The notes: generated from the letters alone by a model not told the origin. A DNA stretch of 61,553 nucleotides from an uncultured Anaeromyxobacter sp. (GCA_903855945.1 CAIOAK010000149.1:1-61553); one strand, 5' to 3'; positions 53,630 to 61,473 are shown, numbered from the stretch's first letter. Numbers and translations: made by a program.

Positions 53630-55186
53630 CTACGCCACCGCCCGGGGAGCGGGGGGAGTCCCGTCGGTCGGCTTGCGAACCGGCGCCGTGAGCCCCTCTG
53701 CGACCATGCGGGCGGGGAACTGCCGCTTCGACACCGGGTGCGGCCGGAAGGGTCCCCGGATGAGCCCGAGGAGGTCGCTCCAGGACATGTGGCGGCTGAA
53801 GTTGCGGAAGAGTTCCCACGTCCGGACCGGGCGCGTGGCCATGCGATGGAGCAGCAGGTTGGCGTAGCCCCACATCCGGATCCGGTTCACCTCGTCGGTG
53901 GGCACCGTGTCCGGATCGACGTCGCAGCACTTGAAGGTCTTGTCCCAGTCCTTCTCGTTGTCCACGAGGCCGCGCTTCGCGTACTCGTCCCAGAGCGGCG
54001 TCCCCCGGTAGACGGCCAGCCGGTTGAAGCCGAAGGTGTCGATCTGGAGGCGCGCCGCGTACCGGAAGGTCTCCCGGATCTCCTCGGCGGTCTCTTCCGG
54101 AGCACCGATGACGAAGAAGCCGTGCACACGCGAGATCCCGTGGCGCTTCGCCTCGGTGACGGCGTGCTCGACCTGCTCGAGGGTCTGCCGCTTCCGGAGG
54201 CGGTCGAGCACCCGCTGGGTCCCGGCCTCCACCCCGTAGGCGAGCCACTGGCAGTTGGCCTTCCCCATGAGCGGGAGCTGGTCCACGCCCACCGAGTCGA
54301 CGCGTCCCTCGCACCCCCAGTGAAACTTGAGGTCCCGATCGATGATGCCGTTGCAGATGGCGGCGATGCGCTTGCTCTGGAGCAGGAAGTGGTCGTCGGT
54401 GAGGTAGATCGACCGGTATCCCTTGTCGGAGAGCTCCTGCATCTCGCCCAGCACGTGCTCCGCCGATCGGGACCGCCACTTGCCCTCCCCGATGGAGGGG
54501 ATGTCGCAGTAGATGCAGGTGTAGGGGCAGCCGCGGGAGGTCTGGATGGTGCAGAACTTGTCGAGCGAGAGCACCGCCGGGATGTCGAGCGGGAGCGACT
54601 CGATGTAGTCGATGGGCAGGCTCTCCCGATCCGCGTAGGGGAACCGGTCGAAGTCCCGCAGGAGCGGCCGGGAACGGTTCTGGACGATCTCCTCGCCCCG
54701 ACGCCACGCCAGGCCGTCCACCACCGCCGGGTCGTCCAGGTGGGCGAGGTAATCGGGGAAGAGCTCCTCGCCCTCGCCCACGCCCACGTGATCGATGAAG
54801 GGGCACTCCTCGAGGATGTGCTTCGCGTTGATGGTCGCGAACGGGCCGCCGACGATGATGCGGACACCCGGATTCGCGCCCTTGATCACCTTCGCCGCCG
54901 CCTTGAGGTACGGGAAGGCGGTCACCGAGAGAAACGAGAGCGCGATGACGTCGGGCCGCTCCTCCCGCGCCGCGCCGGCGATGTCCTCGGCCTGCATCCG
55001 GGGATGGCAGGTGTCGAACATCCGCACCTCGTGCCCGGCCTGCCGGAGGATGGGGGCGAGCATCTGGATGCCCAGCGGCGGGAAGGCCATCACCTTGACC
55101 CGGTCGGTGGCCAGGGCCGGCTCGGGCTGCCCGGGCAGGAGATGGAAGTAGTCGTCGTCCTGCACGTAGGCGAGGTAAACGCGCAT
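53630..55186 (-). CDS. B12-binding domain radical SAM protein (second)
   Basis: A 518-residue cobalamin-dependent radical SAM enzyme. The B12 domain spans about 30-150 (PPLGIQMLAPILRQAGHEVR; VRIIVGGPFATIN), the 4Fe-4S motif is in QTSRGCPYTCIYCDIP, and VEAGTQRVLDRLRKRQ and FFVIGAPEETAEEIRETF mark the barrel end. Distinct in sequence from the enzyme at 38.6 kb, so not a recent duplicate. Likely a methyltransferase or cyclase on an unknown natural product or lipid. Confidence 0.9.
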   Translation of the reverse strand: MRVYLAYVQDDDYFHLLPGQPEPALATDRVKVMAFPPLGIQMLAPILRQAGHEVRMFDTCHPRMQAEDIAGAAREERPDVIALSFLSVTAFPYLKAAAKVIKGANPGVRIIVGGPFATINAKHILEECPFIDHVGVGEGEELFPDYLAHLDDPAVVDGLAWRRGEEIVQNRSRPLLRDFDRFPYADRESLPIDYIESLPLDIPAVLSLDKFCTIQTSRGCPYTCIYCDIPSIGEGKWRSRSAEHVLGEMQELSDKGYRSIYLTDDHFLLQSKRIAAICNGIIDRDLKFHWGCEGRVDSVGVDQLPLMGKANCQWLAYGVEAGTQRVLDRLRKRQTLEQVEHAVTEAKRHGISRVHGFFVIGAPEETAEEIRETFRYAARLQIDTFGFNRLAVYRGTPLWDEYAKRGLVDNEKDWDKTFKCCDVDPDTVPTDEVNRIRMWGYANLLLHRMATRPVRTWELFRNFSRHMSWSDLLGLIRGPFRPHPVSKRQFPARMVAEGLTAPVRKPTDGTPPAPRAVA

Positions 55187-55253
55187 GCCGGCGCAACGTA
55201 CGGCTTCGACCGGCCGACCACAACCCCCCCCGGGACGCTCCCCAGGGAAACAT

Positions 55254-55697
55254 TCAGTTACACATGGCGTATTCGCGGCCGTCGGCGCGCAGGATGATCG
55301 CGCCGTTCGAGTTCCGGGTCGCGTCCAGGCCGACGTCCTGGAATCCGGCGCCGGCCCCCTGATCGACGTACAGGCGAAGGCTCTCGACCTTCCAGCGCAG
55401 GGCGTCCTGCTTCCTCGACTGCCCCGCGTAGGTGCCGCCCTGGCCGGAGCTGTAGGTCTCGGCGCCGCCGCTCATCAGCATCACCCCGTCCCGGCGGAAC
55501 ACCACCTTGCGCGTGGTGGAGGTGCCGCTCACCTTGTTGTAGGTGAACGAGCACCAGGCGCTGCTCGTGAGGATCTGCCGGACCTGGGCATCCTGCGAGC
55601 CGTCCGGGGCATCCCGGGACGGGCCCGGTTGCGGCGCCGCCGATGCCTGGCCGACCGGCATGCCGAGCAGCGTGATGAGGAAGAGCAGCTTGCGCAT
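55254..55697 (-). CDS. Small secreted protein next to the TIR gene
   Basis: A 147-residue exported protein with signal peptide MRKLLFLITLLGMPVGQASA. The mature part has a WCSFTYNKVSG block, a basic strand (TTRKVVFRRDGVML) and a C-terminal DGREYAMC; Cys near WC and the last Cys could form a disulfide. Lipocalin-like beta character, family not recognised. AGGAGCC before the ATG is its Shine-Dalgarno. It follows the TIR gene after 39 nt on the same strand and is probably the third gene of the RyR-TIR operon. Confidence 0.7.
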   Translation of the reverse strand: MRKLLFLITLLGMPVGQASAAPQPGPSRDAPDGSQDAQVRQILTSSAWCSFTYNKVSGTSTTRKVVFRRDGVMLMSGGAETYSSGQGGTYAGQSRKQDALRWKVESLRLYVDQGAGAGFQDVGLDATRNSNGAIILRADGREYAMCN

Positions 55698-55736
55698 CGG
55701 AGGCTCCTTCGATCGGTGAGGCCGTGCGGCGTCGTC

Positions 55737-56972
55737 CTACTGGGCGCTCAACTGCAGCCGCGCCTGGGCCTTGAAGGTGGGCTGGACGTCCGTCACGTCC
55801 TCGCCCGGGACCCTGCCGAACTCGAGGTCCACCGTGAGCACGGGAGGGGTCTTTCCCAGGAGCATGTGCCCGGAGATGCGGACGTAGGCCTTGCCGTCGG
55901 TCGCGCGGGCCACCTGCACCCCCTCGAAGGACACGCGGTCCCCGTCGCGGGTGGCGCGCACGGTCATCGGGAAGAACCCGGGCGCCTGGTCGGCCGGGGC
56001 GAAGGTGAAGGCGCCACGCGGGCCGAGGTACCACTTCGCGTTTCCGACGAGGGACCGGCCGTGCCCCCGCGCCTCGGGGCTCCCCAGGTACTGGTTGAAC
56101 GACACCACCTCGGAGGTCGCGAAGGCGAGACGTTGCTCGGGCGGGCTCGCCGGAGGGGGGGCCGGTTGCTCGGTCCCCGGCGCGGCCGCCACCGACTTCC
56201 GGGCCTTCTGCACGGGCGCCTTCTGCACGGGCGCCTGCTGCACGGGCGCCTGCTGCACGGGCGCCTTCTGCGGGACGGCTGCCTCGCGGGGGGCCTGCGC
56301 CGGGAGGGGCGCAGCCACGGCCACCTCGGCGGGCGCAGCCGCCCCGGCGCTCGGTGGCTTCCCCCCGGGCCGGAGCAGGAGCACGGCGCCCACGCCGATC
56401 GCGGCGATCACCCCGGCGACTGCGATTCCGATCCGGAGCCGATCGCGCCCCCCCACCCTGCCCCGGGAGAGCCGAGGTCGCAGCGACTCGATGAGTTGCT
56501 GGACGTTGTGGTCCCAGTCCTGCTCGGTGATCTGGAGGCATTGTCGGCTCAGGAGGCCGTGCAGCGACTCCGGCAGGTCCTCCTCGGCGGGGACCGTGGC
56601 CCCTCCGATGAGCACCGGAACCACCAGGACGTCCGGGCGCCGGAGCGCCGTGCCGATCTCGAGGGCCACGACGTCGCGTGGGTCCTTGATGCGGCGTCGC
56701 CCCGCCGCGTCCACCACGTTCACCCAGGCCTTCCCGATGAGGACGAGGACCACCTGGCAGTGCCCCACGGTGTGCTCGATCTCCTCGAGGTAGTTCACCC
56801 CTGGTGCGAGCCCCTTCACGTCCATGAAGACCTGGTCGGGGAAGGCGCGCTCCAGGGCGTAGAGCAGCGCGCGGGCCTGCCCGCCGCTGTCCTCGCGCCG
56901 GTAGTTGATGAAGATGGCGCGGCGGCGGTCCGGACCCCCGTCGTGGCTTTCCGGCCCGGGACCCGGGGTCAT
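55737..56972 (-). CDS. TIR-domain transmembrane protein with extracytoplasmic domain
   Basis: A 411-residue protein with three parts. The TIR domain (about 18-165) opens RRAIFINYRREDSGGQARAL, then FMDVKGLAPGVNYLEEIE; E105 in DVVALEIGTALRRP sits where TIR NADases have their catalytic Glu. One membrane helix (181-200, IGIAVAGVIAAIGVGAVLLL) and an Ala/Pro linker with APVQQ/APVQK repeats lead to an unrecognised beta-rich domain (about 275-411). Positive charges before the helix place TIR inside and the tail outside. Known TIRs hydrolyse NAD+ or make signal nucleotides; activity here is inferred. Its ATG overlaps the RyR stop (ATGA). Confidence 0.85.
   Translation of the reverse strand: MTPGPGPESHDGGPDRRRAIFINYRREDSGGQARALLYALERAFPDQVFMDVKGLAPGVNYLEEIEHTVGHCQVVLVLIGKAWVNVVDAAGRRRIKDPRDVVALEIGTALRRPDVLVVPVLIGGATVPAEEDLPESLHGLLSRQCLQITEQDWDHNVQQLIESLRPRLSRGRVGGRDRLRIGIAVAGVIAAIGVGAVLLLRPGGKPPSAGAAAPAEVAVAAPLPAQAPREAAVPQKAPVQQAPVQQAPVQKAPVQKARKSVAAAPGTEQPAPPPASPPEQRLAFATSEVVSFNQYLGSPEARGHGRSLVGNAKWYLGPRGAFTFAPADQAPGFFPMTVRATRDGDRVSFEGVQVARATDGKAYVRISGHMLLGKTPPVLTVDLEFGRVPGEDVTDVQPTFKAQARLQLSAQ
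56201..56273. repeat. 15-bp tandem repeat in the TIR linker
   Basis: Four full copies plus a partial one of GGGCGCCTTCTGCAC (T or G at one position) encode APVQK/APVQQ in the extracytoplasmic linker. The copies are nearly identical at the DNA level, so the linker length is likely to vary between strains. Confidence 0.75.
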
Positions 56973-57283
56973 CGCTCTCCCCCCGGTTCGACCGGACCGA
57001 CGATCCGGAACCCGAACGCGTAGAGCGCCCTCAGCGTCGCCTCCGCCGCGATGCGGTCGTACTTCTTCTCCTCCTCGGGGAGGTCGTCGAACGGCACGAG
57101 GCTGGGATGGAACTTGGTCGCGTCCTCGCGACGGGGGCCGAGCGTCCATCCGTCGGCCAGACGCTCCCGGGCCCAGGCGTCGTGGACGGCCCGGGCGAGT
57201 CGGTCCAGGACGGCCTCGACCTCCTCGGGCAATCGACCCCGGGCGATCTCCGGCGGCAGCGGCCCACCTTGGCTGGACGGCAT
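56969..57283 (-). CDS. RyR-domain small protein
   Basis: A 104-residue protein whose body matches the RyR domain first seen in ryanodine receptors: an N-terminal helix (LPEEVEAVLDRLARAVHDAW), ADGWTLGPRREDATKFHPSL, VPFDDLPEEEKKYDRIAAEA and LYAFGFRIV. Prokaryotic RyR domains occur in nucleotide-signalling and conflict systems and are thought to bind a small ligand; that is not proved here. The ATG at 57283 was chosen because residues further upstream are not conserved in character. The stop overlaps the TIR start by 4 nt, so the two proteins are made together. Confidence 0.82.
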   Translation of the reverse strand: MPSSQGGPLPPEIARGRLPEEVEAVLDRLARAVHDAWARERLADGWTLGPRREDATKFHPSLVPFDDLPEEEKKYDRIAAEATLRALYAFGFRIVGPVEPGGER

Positions 57284-57514
57284 TCGCAGGGGGTGATCAC
57301 GGAATCGCCGCTCCCGGCCCGTTTCCACCCTTCTCCTTTCCTTTGGCGGCTCCGTGCCCGAGTATCACGAGCGAACCCGATCCGGCCAGCCTGCTGCACC
57401 CGGAGGACGGGCCCGGGCAGGCCCCGCGACCCCGGTCTGGCCGATACCCGTGCCGGGCGACCCTCGAATGCGGCATAATCAGGAGATCGTCTGTACCAAC
57501 CGGGGGGGATTCGG
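57284..57514. other. 231-nt divergent control region, RyR-TIR / barrel-SLATT
   Basis: The longest unexplained intergenic gap in the window. It holds GTGATCAC (57293-57300, self-complementary) close to the RyR start, and CATAAT (57474-57479) as a -10 candidate for the barrel gene with no good -35, suggesting an activator. The barrel ATG has a run of seven G as its Shine-Dalgarno. No RNA gene or further ORF is evident. Confidence 0.5.
57474..57479 (+). promoter_or_regulatory. -10 candidate for the barrel-SLATT operon
   Basis: CATAAT (5 of 6 matches) lies 35 nt before the barrel ATG. The hexamer 17 nt upstream (TGCCGG) is a poor -35. Confidence 0.35.
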
Positions 57515-58198
57515 ATGAAGCGACTTTTCGTTCTCTTGTGCCTTGTCGTGGTCGTCGCCCTACCGCACGGTGCGCGGGCCCAGCAGGGGGTCGACCCATT
57601 CCTGAAGGCCGCGCCCGCCGGACCGCCGGAGAGCGGGCTCTCCCTCGCGCTCAGCATCGGCTACGCAGTGCCGATGGGGAGCATCGACGGGTCCGCGAAG
57701 GTCTCGGACTTCTTCAGCGGCGGTCTTCCGCTCCAGGTGGACATCGGCTGGCGCTTCACCCCCAACCTCTACCTGGGCGCCTTCTTCGAGTACTCGTTCG
57801 CCTTCCTGAACTCGACGGTGAGCAGCGGCTGCTCGGCGACCCCCGGAGTCAGCTGCTCGGGCAGCAACATCCAGTTCGGCGTCGACTTCGTCTACACGTT
57901 CATGCCGTACGCGAAGTTCGCGCCTTACGTGGGACTCGGCGTCGGGTGGGAGTTCGCCTCCCTGAGCGCGTCCGCATCCAATGTCTCCCAGTCGCTGACG
58001 CTCTCGGGCTTCCAGTTCGCCCGCATCATCGTGGGCGGCGATTTCCGGGTGGGTTCTGCCTTCCGGGTCGGCCCCTTCGTGAACTTCTCGCTGGGTCAGT
58101 ACGGCAGCGTCAGCTCCACGGGTCTGAACCTCACCCTCGGGGACAAGACCCTCCACGAGTGGTTCCAGTTCGGGGTCAAGGGCACCGTAGACCTGTGA
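57515..58198 (+). CDS. Outer-membrane beta-barrel protein upstream of SLATT
   Basis: A 227-residue exported protein. The signal peptide is MKRLFVLLCLVVVVALPHGA, then RAQ. The mature chain is a series of amphipathic strands with alternating aromatic residues (LSLALSIGYAVPMG, LQVDIGWRFTPNLYLGAFFE, IQFGVDFVYTFMPYAKFAPY, FQFARIIVGGDFRVG), consistent with an 8-strand OmpW/OmpX-like barrel; it ends FGVKGTVDL without the usual terminal Phe. Two Cys in SSGCSATPGVSC may pair. The stop overlaps the SLATT GTG, so a barrel and an inner-membrane effector are translationally coupled. Confidence 0.8.
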   Translation: MKRLFVLLCLVVVVALPHGARAQQGVDPFLKAAPAGPPESGLSLALSIGYAVPMGSIDGSAKVSDFFSGGLPLQVDIGWRFTPNLYLGAFFEYSFAFLNSTVSSGCSATPGVSCSGSNIQFGVDFVYTFMPYAKFAPYVGLGVGWEFASLSASASNVSQSLTLSGFQFARIIVGGDFRVGSAFRVGPFVNFSLGQYGSVSSTGLNLTLGDKTLHEWFQFGVKGTVDL

Positions 58199-59112
58199 CC
58201 GAGCCGGAGCGGTCGGCGCCCGTATCGTTCGACGCCTACCCCGGCCTCTTCCAGGGGGCCGACGTGGCGGCCGTCTCGCTCCGGTCACGCCATTACGGGG
58301 GCGAGGCGCTGCTGCTCGTCCTGAACCCGGTCAGCGCGGGCCTGGCCCTGCTCGTCACGCTGGGGGCGGTGCGGCTTCCAGGCGCCGTGTTCACGGCGAT
58401 CTCGACCATGCTCATGGTCCTCGCGCTCTGGGTGACGCGCGCCGCGCACTGGCAGCACAAGTGGTACGAGTGCCGGAGCGTCGCCGAGGACCTGAAGCGG
58501 CTCACCTGGCGCTACCTCATGCAGCTCGAGCCCTTCACTGCCGACGAGAAGGCCCCCGACGCGGCCTTCGTCTCCGCGGCGAACGGGATCCTGCACCGGT
58601 ACCCGGGGGTGCTCACCATCGTGGGACGGCGCGACCACACCCCGTCGCCACCGGTCACGCCGGAGATGCGGCGCGTGCGACAGTCGAGCGTCGAGGAGCG
58701 CGCCGAGCTCTTCCTGACGTCACGCCTGCGCCCCGAGGTGGCCTGGTACGCGGCCAAGGCACGGCGCCTGGGGACGGCCGACCGCAGGTGGTTCGCCGCC
58801 CTGATCTTCGTGCAGGTCGCCGCCGTCGCTTCCGCCCTCATCCTGGCCTTCCGGGTTCTCCGGGGCACCTGGAGTCCTGCCGAGGACGGCTGGGTGGTCA
58901 TGCTGACGGCCGTGGGCACTTCCATGATCGGCTGGCAGCGATCCAAGCGCTTCTCCGACCTGGAGTCCTCCTACGCCGCCACGGCTCATGCCCTGGCGGG
59001 GATGGAATCGGCCCGGCCGCAGCCGTCCGAGTCGGGCCCGTACGTGAAGTGGCTCGAACGCGTGGAGGCGACGCTGGCCCAGGAGCACGAGGCCTGGCGC
59101 CACATGACCTGA
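58195..59112 (+). CDS. Tandem SLATT-like (DUF4231-type) membrane protein
   Basis: A 305-residue protein with two helix pairs (about 38-59 with 65-81, and 198-220 with 233-246), each followed or preceded by SLATT-type sequence: HKWYECRSVAEDLKRLTWRY, then LMQLEPF, after the first pair, and ERAELFLTSRLRPEVAWYAA with KARRL before the second. Both helix pairs are flanked by cytoplasmic helices. SLATT proteins are predicted pore-forming effectors tied to nucleotide-signal systems. GTG start overlaps the barrel stop (GTGA). The proximity of TIR and RyR genes supports a shared system. Assignment by pattern, not by search. Confidence 0.72.
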   Translation: MTEPERSAPVSFDAYPGLFQGADVAAVSLRSRHYGGEALLLVLNPVSAGLALLVTLGAVRLPGAVFTAISTMLMVLALWVTRAAHWQHKWYECRSVAEDLKRLTWRYLMQLEPFTADEKAPDAAFVSAANGILHRYPGVLTIVGRRDHTPSPPVTPEMRRVRQSSVEERAELFLTSRLRPEVAWYAAKARRLGTADRRWFAALIFVQVAAVASALILAFRVLRGTWSPAEDGWVVMLTAVGTSMIGWQRSKRFSDLESSYAATAHALAGMESARPQPSESGPYVKWLERVEATLAQEHEAWRHMT

Positions 59113-59130
59113 CCCCGGCTGGACATGGAA

Positions 59131-59159
59131 ACGCCCCGGGCAGAAGTGCCCCGAGGCGT
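59131..59159. terminator. Bidirectional terminator candidate
   Basis: ACGCCCCGGGCA-GAAG-TGCCCCGAGGCGT forms a long, slightly imperfect hairpin with a GAAG loop between the convergent SLATT and outer-membrane protein genes. No strong T-run follows on either side. Confidence 0.5.
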
Positions 59160-59181
59160 CCCTTCGGTCCGTCCGTCCAGC

Positions 59182-59865
59182 CTAGAAGAGCCGGTAGCCC
59201 ACGAAGGCCTGTACCTGGAACGCGAACAGCGCAGAGGACCCCGACGAGGTGGGGATCGCGACGCCGAAGCGGGTATTCAGGCCGAGGGCCAGGTTCGGGT
59301 TGTCGAGGTGGTACTCGACGTACGGTCCCGCCCACGGGCCGATGACGAACGTGACGGGGGTGGTCACGTTGAGCGCCATGTTGAGGTCGAGGCCGAACCC
59401 GACCTCCACGTTGCGCGCCACGGGGAAGCCGCCCACGATTCCGACCGGGGCCTGGAAACCGAAGATCGTGTTGCTCGTGGTACCGCAGTAATAGAAGTTG
59501 CAGGTGCTGCTCCCGAAGTAGAGCTGCACGCCCGGATCGACGTGGAGGAGCATGTTGAACCCGCTCCCGCGAACCAGCTGGAAGCGGATGGGAGCCCACA
59601 GGCCGAGCCCGAACTGGGTGAGGGTCGTGCCCCCGAGTCCGTAGAGGAGGCCGAAGCGGATGCCGAGGTCGCTCGACTTGCCCATGCTGAAGGTGTAGCC
59701 GAAGTTGACGTTGGGCCAGCCGACCTGGACGTCCTCGTAGGCCTTGCCGGTGTTGACCTGGGCTCCGACGACGCTCCAGTCGCCCAGCCCCTTGGCCTCC
59801 TGGGCCAGGGAAGAGAAGGGAGCGAGCGCGAGCAGGACCACGAGTGCGAGCGACTTGAGTCTCAT
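59182..59865 (-). CDS. Outer-membrane beta-barrel protein (second)
   Basis: A 227-residue exported barrel-type protein: signal peptide MRLKSLALVVLLALAPFSSL, then AQ, strands such as VNFGYTFSMGKSSDLGIRFG and NVEVGFGLDLNMALNV, and a canonical C-terminal strand FAFQVQAFVGYRLF ending in Phe, the BAM recognition signal. A Cys pair sits in TCNFYYCG. It is unrelated in sequence to the barrel at 57515 but equal in length. AGGAAA is the Shine-Dalgarno. Function unknown. Confidence 0.8.
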   Translation of the reverse strand: MRLKSLALVVLLALAPFSSLAQEAKGLGDWSVVGAQVNTGKAYEDVQVGWPNVNFGYTFSMGKSSDLGIRFGLLYGLGGTTLTQFGLGLWAPIRFQLVRGSGFNMLLHVDPGVQLYFGSSTCNFYYCGTTSNTIFGFQAPVGIVGGFPVARNVEVGFGLDLNMALNVTTPVTFVIGPWAGPYVEYHLDNPNLALGLNTRFGVAIPTSSGSSALFAFQVQAFVGYRLF

Positions 59866-59919
59866 CGGTTGTTTCCTTTCGGAGGTGGAGAGGCCGGGCG
59901 AGCCTAGCAGAACCGAGGT

Positions 59920-59947
59920 TTCTTATTCACCACCCCGGGGGAGTCAA
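59920..59947 (-). promoter_or_regulatory. Promoter of the second barrel gene
   Basis: On the minus strand TTGACT (59942-59947), a 16-nt spacer and TAAGAA (59920-59925), giving a leader of about 50 nt. Confidence 0.45.
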
Positions 59948-59989
59948 GAACGGCTTACAGGGGACCGGCCAGCCTACGGCTGGAGTACG

Positions 59990-60175
59990 ATGCTCCCCAT
60001 GCCCGACCCTGCCGACCTGCTCACCGCCGCCAAGATCGCCCAGCAGCTCTCCGTCTCCGACGCCAAGGTGAAGAAGGCCATCGCGGCCATCGGCCTGAAG
60101 CCCACGGCGAAGAAGGGCGTCTGCAACCTCTACGCGAAGTCGGACGTCGCGAAGATCAAGAAGGCGCTGGCGTAG
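59990..60175 (+). CDS. Very small MerR/excisionase-like DNA-binding protein
   Basis: A 61-residue basic protein with one winged-helix-like unit: LLTAAKIAQQLSVSDAKVKK resembles a recognition helix-turn-helix, followed by LKPTAKKGVCNLYAKSDVAK as a wing. No effector domain. Either ATG 59990 (GGAG 4 nt upstream) or ATG 59999 (TACGAT 7 nt upstream, leaderless) could be the start. Alone between the second barrel gene and the small minus-strand genes. Confidence 0.65.
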   Translation: MLPMPDPADLLTAAKIAQQLSVSDAKVKKAIAAIGLKPTAKKGVCNLYAKSDVAKIKKALA

Positions 60176-60188
60176 CGGGGGACCATCC

Positions 60189-60389
60189 CTACCCGCTGCC
60201 GCCGAGCTTGAGCTGACTCACGAGCCGGGGAACCACCTTCCCGGTCCCGTCGAGTTCCACGGAAGCGAAGAGCCGCCCCTCCTTCTTGTACGTGGCGCTG
60301 ATGGTCCCGTGGCCGGTCCGCAGCCACAGGAACCCGTGCCGGACGGTCACCCTCTCCCCGACAAGACCCTTCGTCGCGCCACGAGCCAT
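60189..60389 (-). CDS. Small hypothetical protein
   Basis: A 66-residue protein ([20 protein letters not shown]) with beta character: [20 protein letters not shown], then [20 protein letters not shown]. It might be a small SH3- or Tudor-like barrel. It is 10 nt after the lysine-rich gene upstream and so probably in an operon with it. No family recognised; the short length makes this tentative. Confidence 0.5.
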   Translation of the reverse strand: MARGATKGLVGERVTVRHGFLWLRTGHGTISATYKKEGRLFASVELDGTGKVVPRLVSQLKLGGSG

Positions 60390-60399
60390 CACCTGCCCC

Positions 60400-60690
60400 C
60401 TACCTGGACTTCTTCGAGCGGACTGGCTTGGGCTTGACGGGCTGCGGCCTCGGCGCCCTCGTCGGCCTGGCCAGCAGGGCCTTCCCCTGCTTGACCTGCT
60501 CGACGGACTTCCTCATCTCCGACTTCTTCTTCTCGACACCGGCCACGCGCTCTCGCTCCGTCGTGACCTGCCCGAAGGTCTTCTTCAACGCGTTCCGCGT
60601 CCTGGCGGCGGCGGTCAGAAGGTCCCGTCCCTCCGCCAGTTGTTCGAAAGTCTTCTTCATGTCGGCAGCGACCTTCACCTTCTTGCTCAT
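60400..60690 (-). CDS. Small lysine-rich coiled-coil protein
   Basis: A 96-residue, strongly basic helical protein. [20 protein letters not shown] begins a helix that continues to about residue 70 ([18 protein letters not shown]); the tail is Pro/Lys/Arg-rich ([17 protein letters not shown]), like histone H1-type tails that bind [17 protein letters not shown] and [14 protein letters not shown] look like an internal repeat. Possibly a nucleoid-associated protein. Followed by the 66-residue gene. Confidence 0.6.
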   Translation of the reverse strand: MSKKVKVAADMKKTFEQLAEGRDLLTAAARTRNALKKTFGQVTTERERVAGVEKKKSEMRKSVEQVKQGKALLARPTRAPRPQPVKPKPVRSKKSR

Positions 60691-60807
60691 GGCGTCCCCC
60701 CCCTGCGTTCGTCCCGAAGCATACATCCCGCACCCAGGGGGAGCCACCGAGCAACACCCGGGATCTGCTACCATCCGCCTCACCCGCCCCCTTTCCGGAG
60801 CCCTCAC

Positions 60808-61422
60808 GTGCAGATCGTCTGTCTCGACCTCGAAGGCGTCCTCGTCCCCGAGATCTGGATCGCGTTCTCGGAACGCACCGGCATTCCGGAGCTTCGCCGG
60901 ACCACCCGGGACGAGCCCGATTACGACAAGCTCATGACCGGCCGCCTGGAGATCCTCCGGCGGCACGGGCTGGGCCTGCCCGACATCCAGAAGGTGATCG
61001 CGAGCATGGGGCCGGAGCCGGGGGCGCGGGCCTTCCTCGACAGCCTGCGACGGCGGTATCAGGTGGTGATCCTCTCGGACACCTTCTACGAGTTCGCGAT
61101 GCCGCTCATGGAGCAGCTCGGGTTCCCGACGCTCTTCTGCCACGAGCTCGAGACCGATGCGGCCGGGTACGTCTCGGCCTACCGGCTCCGGATGCCGGAG
61201 CAGAAGCGGGCGGCGGTGAAGGCGTTCCGCGATCTCCACTTCCATGTCATCGCCGCCGGCGACTCGTACAACGACACGGCCATGCTGGCGGAGGCACACG
61301 CCGGCATCCTCTTCCGGGCGCCGCAGAACGTGATCGAGGCCTTCCCCCAGTACCCGGTCGAGCGGGAATACGACGCGCTCCGCGCCCGCATCGACGAAGC
61401 CTCCGGGCGGATCGGCGGGTAG
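60808..61422 (+). CDS. thrH: ThrH-type phosphoserine phosphatase / homoserine phosphotransferase
   Basis: A 204-residue HAD-family enzyme matching ThrH in length and sequence. Motif I is [13 protein letters not shown] with nucleophile Asp6, motif [11 protein letters not shown], motif III the Lys in MPEQKRAAV and motif [14 protein letters not shown]. ThrH dephosphorylates phosphoserine and can pass the phosphate to homoserine. GGAG lies 8 nt before the GTG start, which gives a standard N-terminus. It stands alone; the 117 nt upstream show no clear regulatory element. Confidence 0.9.
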   Translation: MQIVCLDLEGVLVPEIWIAFSERTGIPELRRTTRDEPDYDKLMTGRLEILRRHGLGLPDIQKVIASMGPEPGARAFLDSLRRRYQVVILSDTFYEFAMPLMEQLGFPTLFCHELETDAAGYVSAYRLRMPEQKRAAVKAFRDLHFHVIAAGDSYNDTAMLAEAHAGILFRAPQNVIEAFPQYPVEREYDALRARIDEASGRIGG

Positions 61423-61473
61423 TCCAGCCTCCGGACGTTCACCGGGTCGCCGGACTGTCCGTGAGGGGACGTC

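Noticed and set aside
22329-54324. Every CAGTGA hexamer as a copy of the palindrome
   Set aside because: Most have only one half-site; only the three TCACT-N3-AGTGA copies are counted as true, the others are mentioned as relatives.
56201-56273. CRISPR array
   Set aside because: The repeats are directly adjacent, without spacers, and encode a protein linker.
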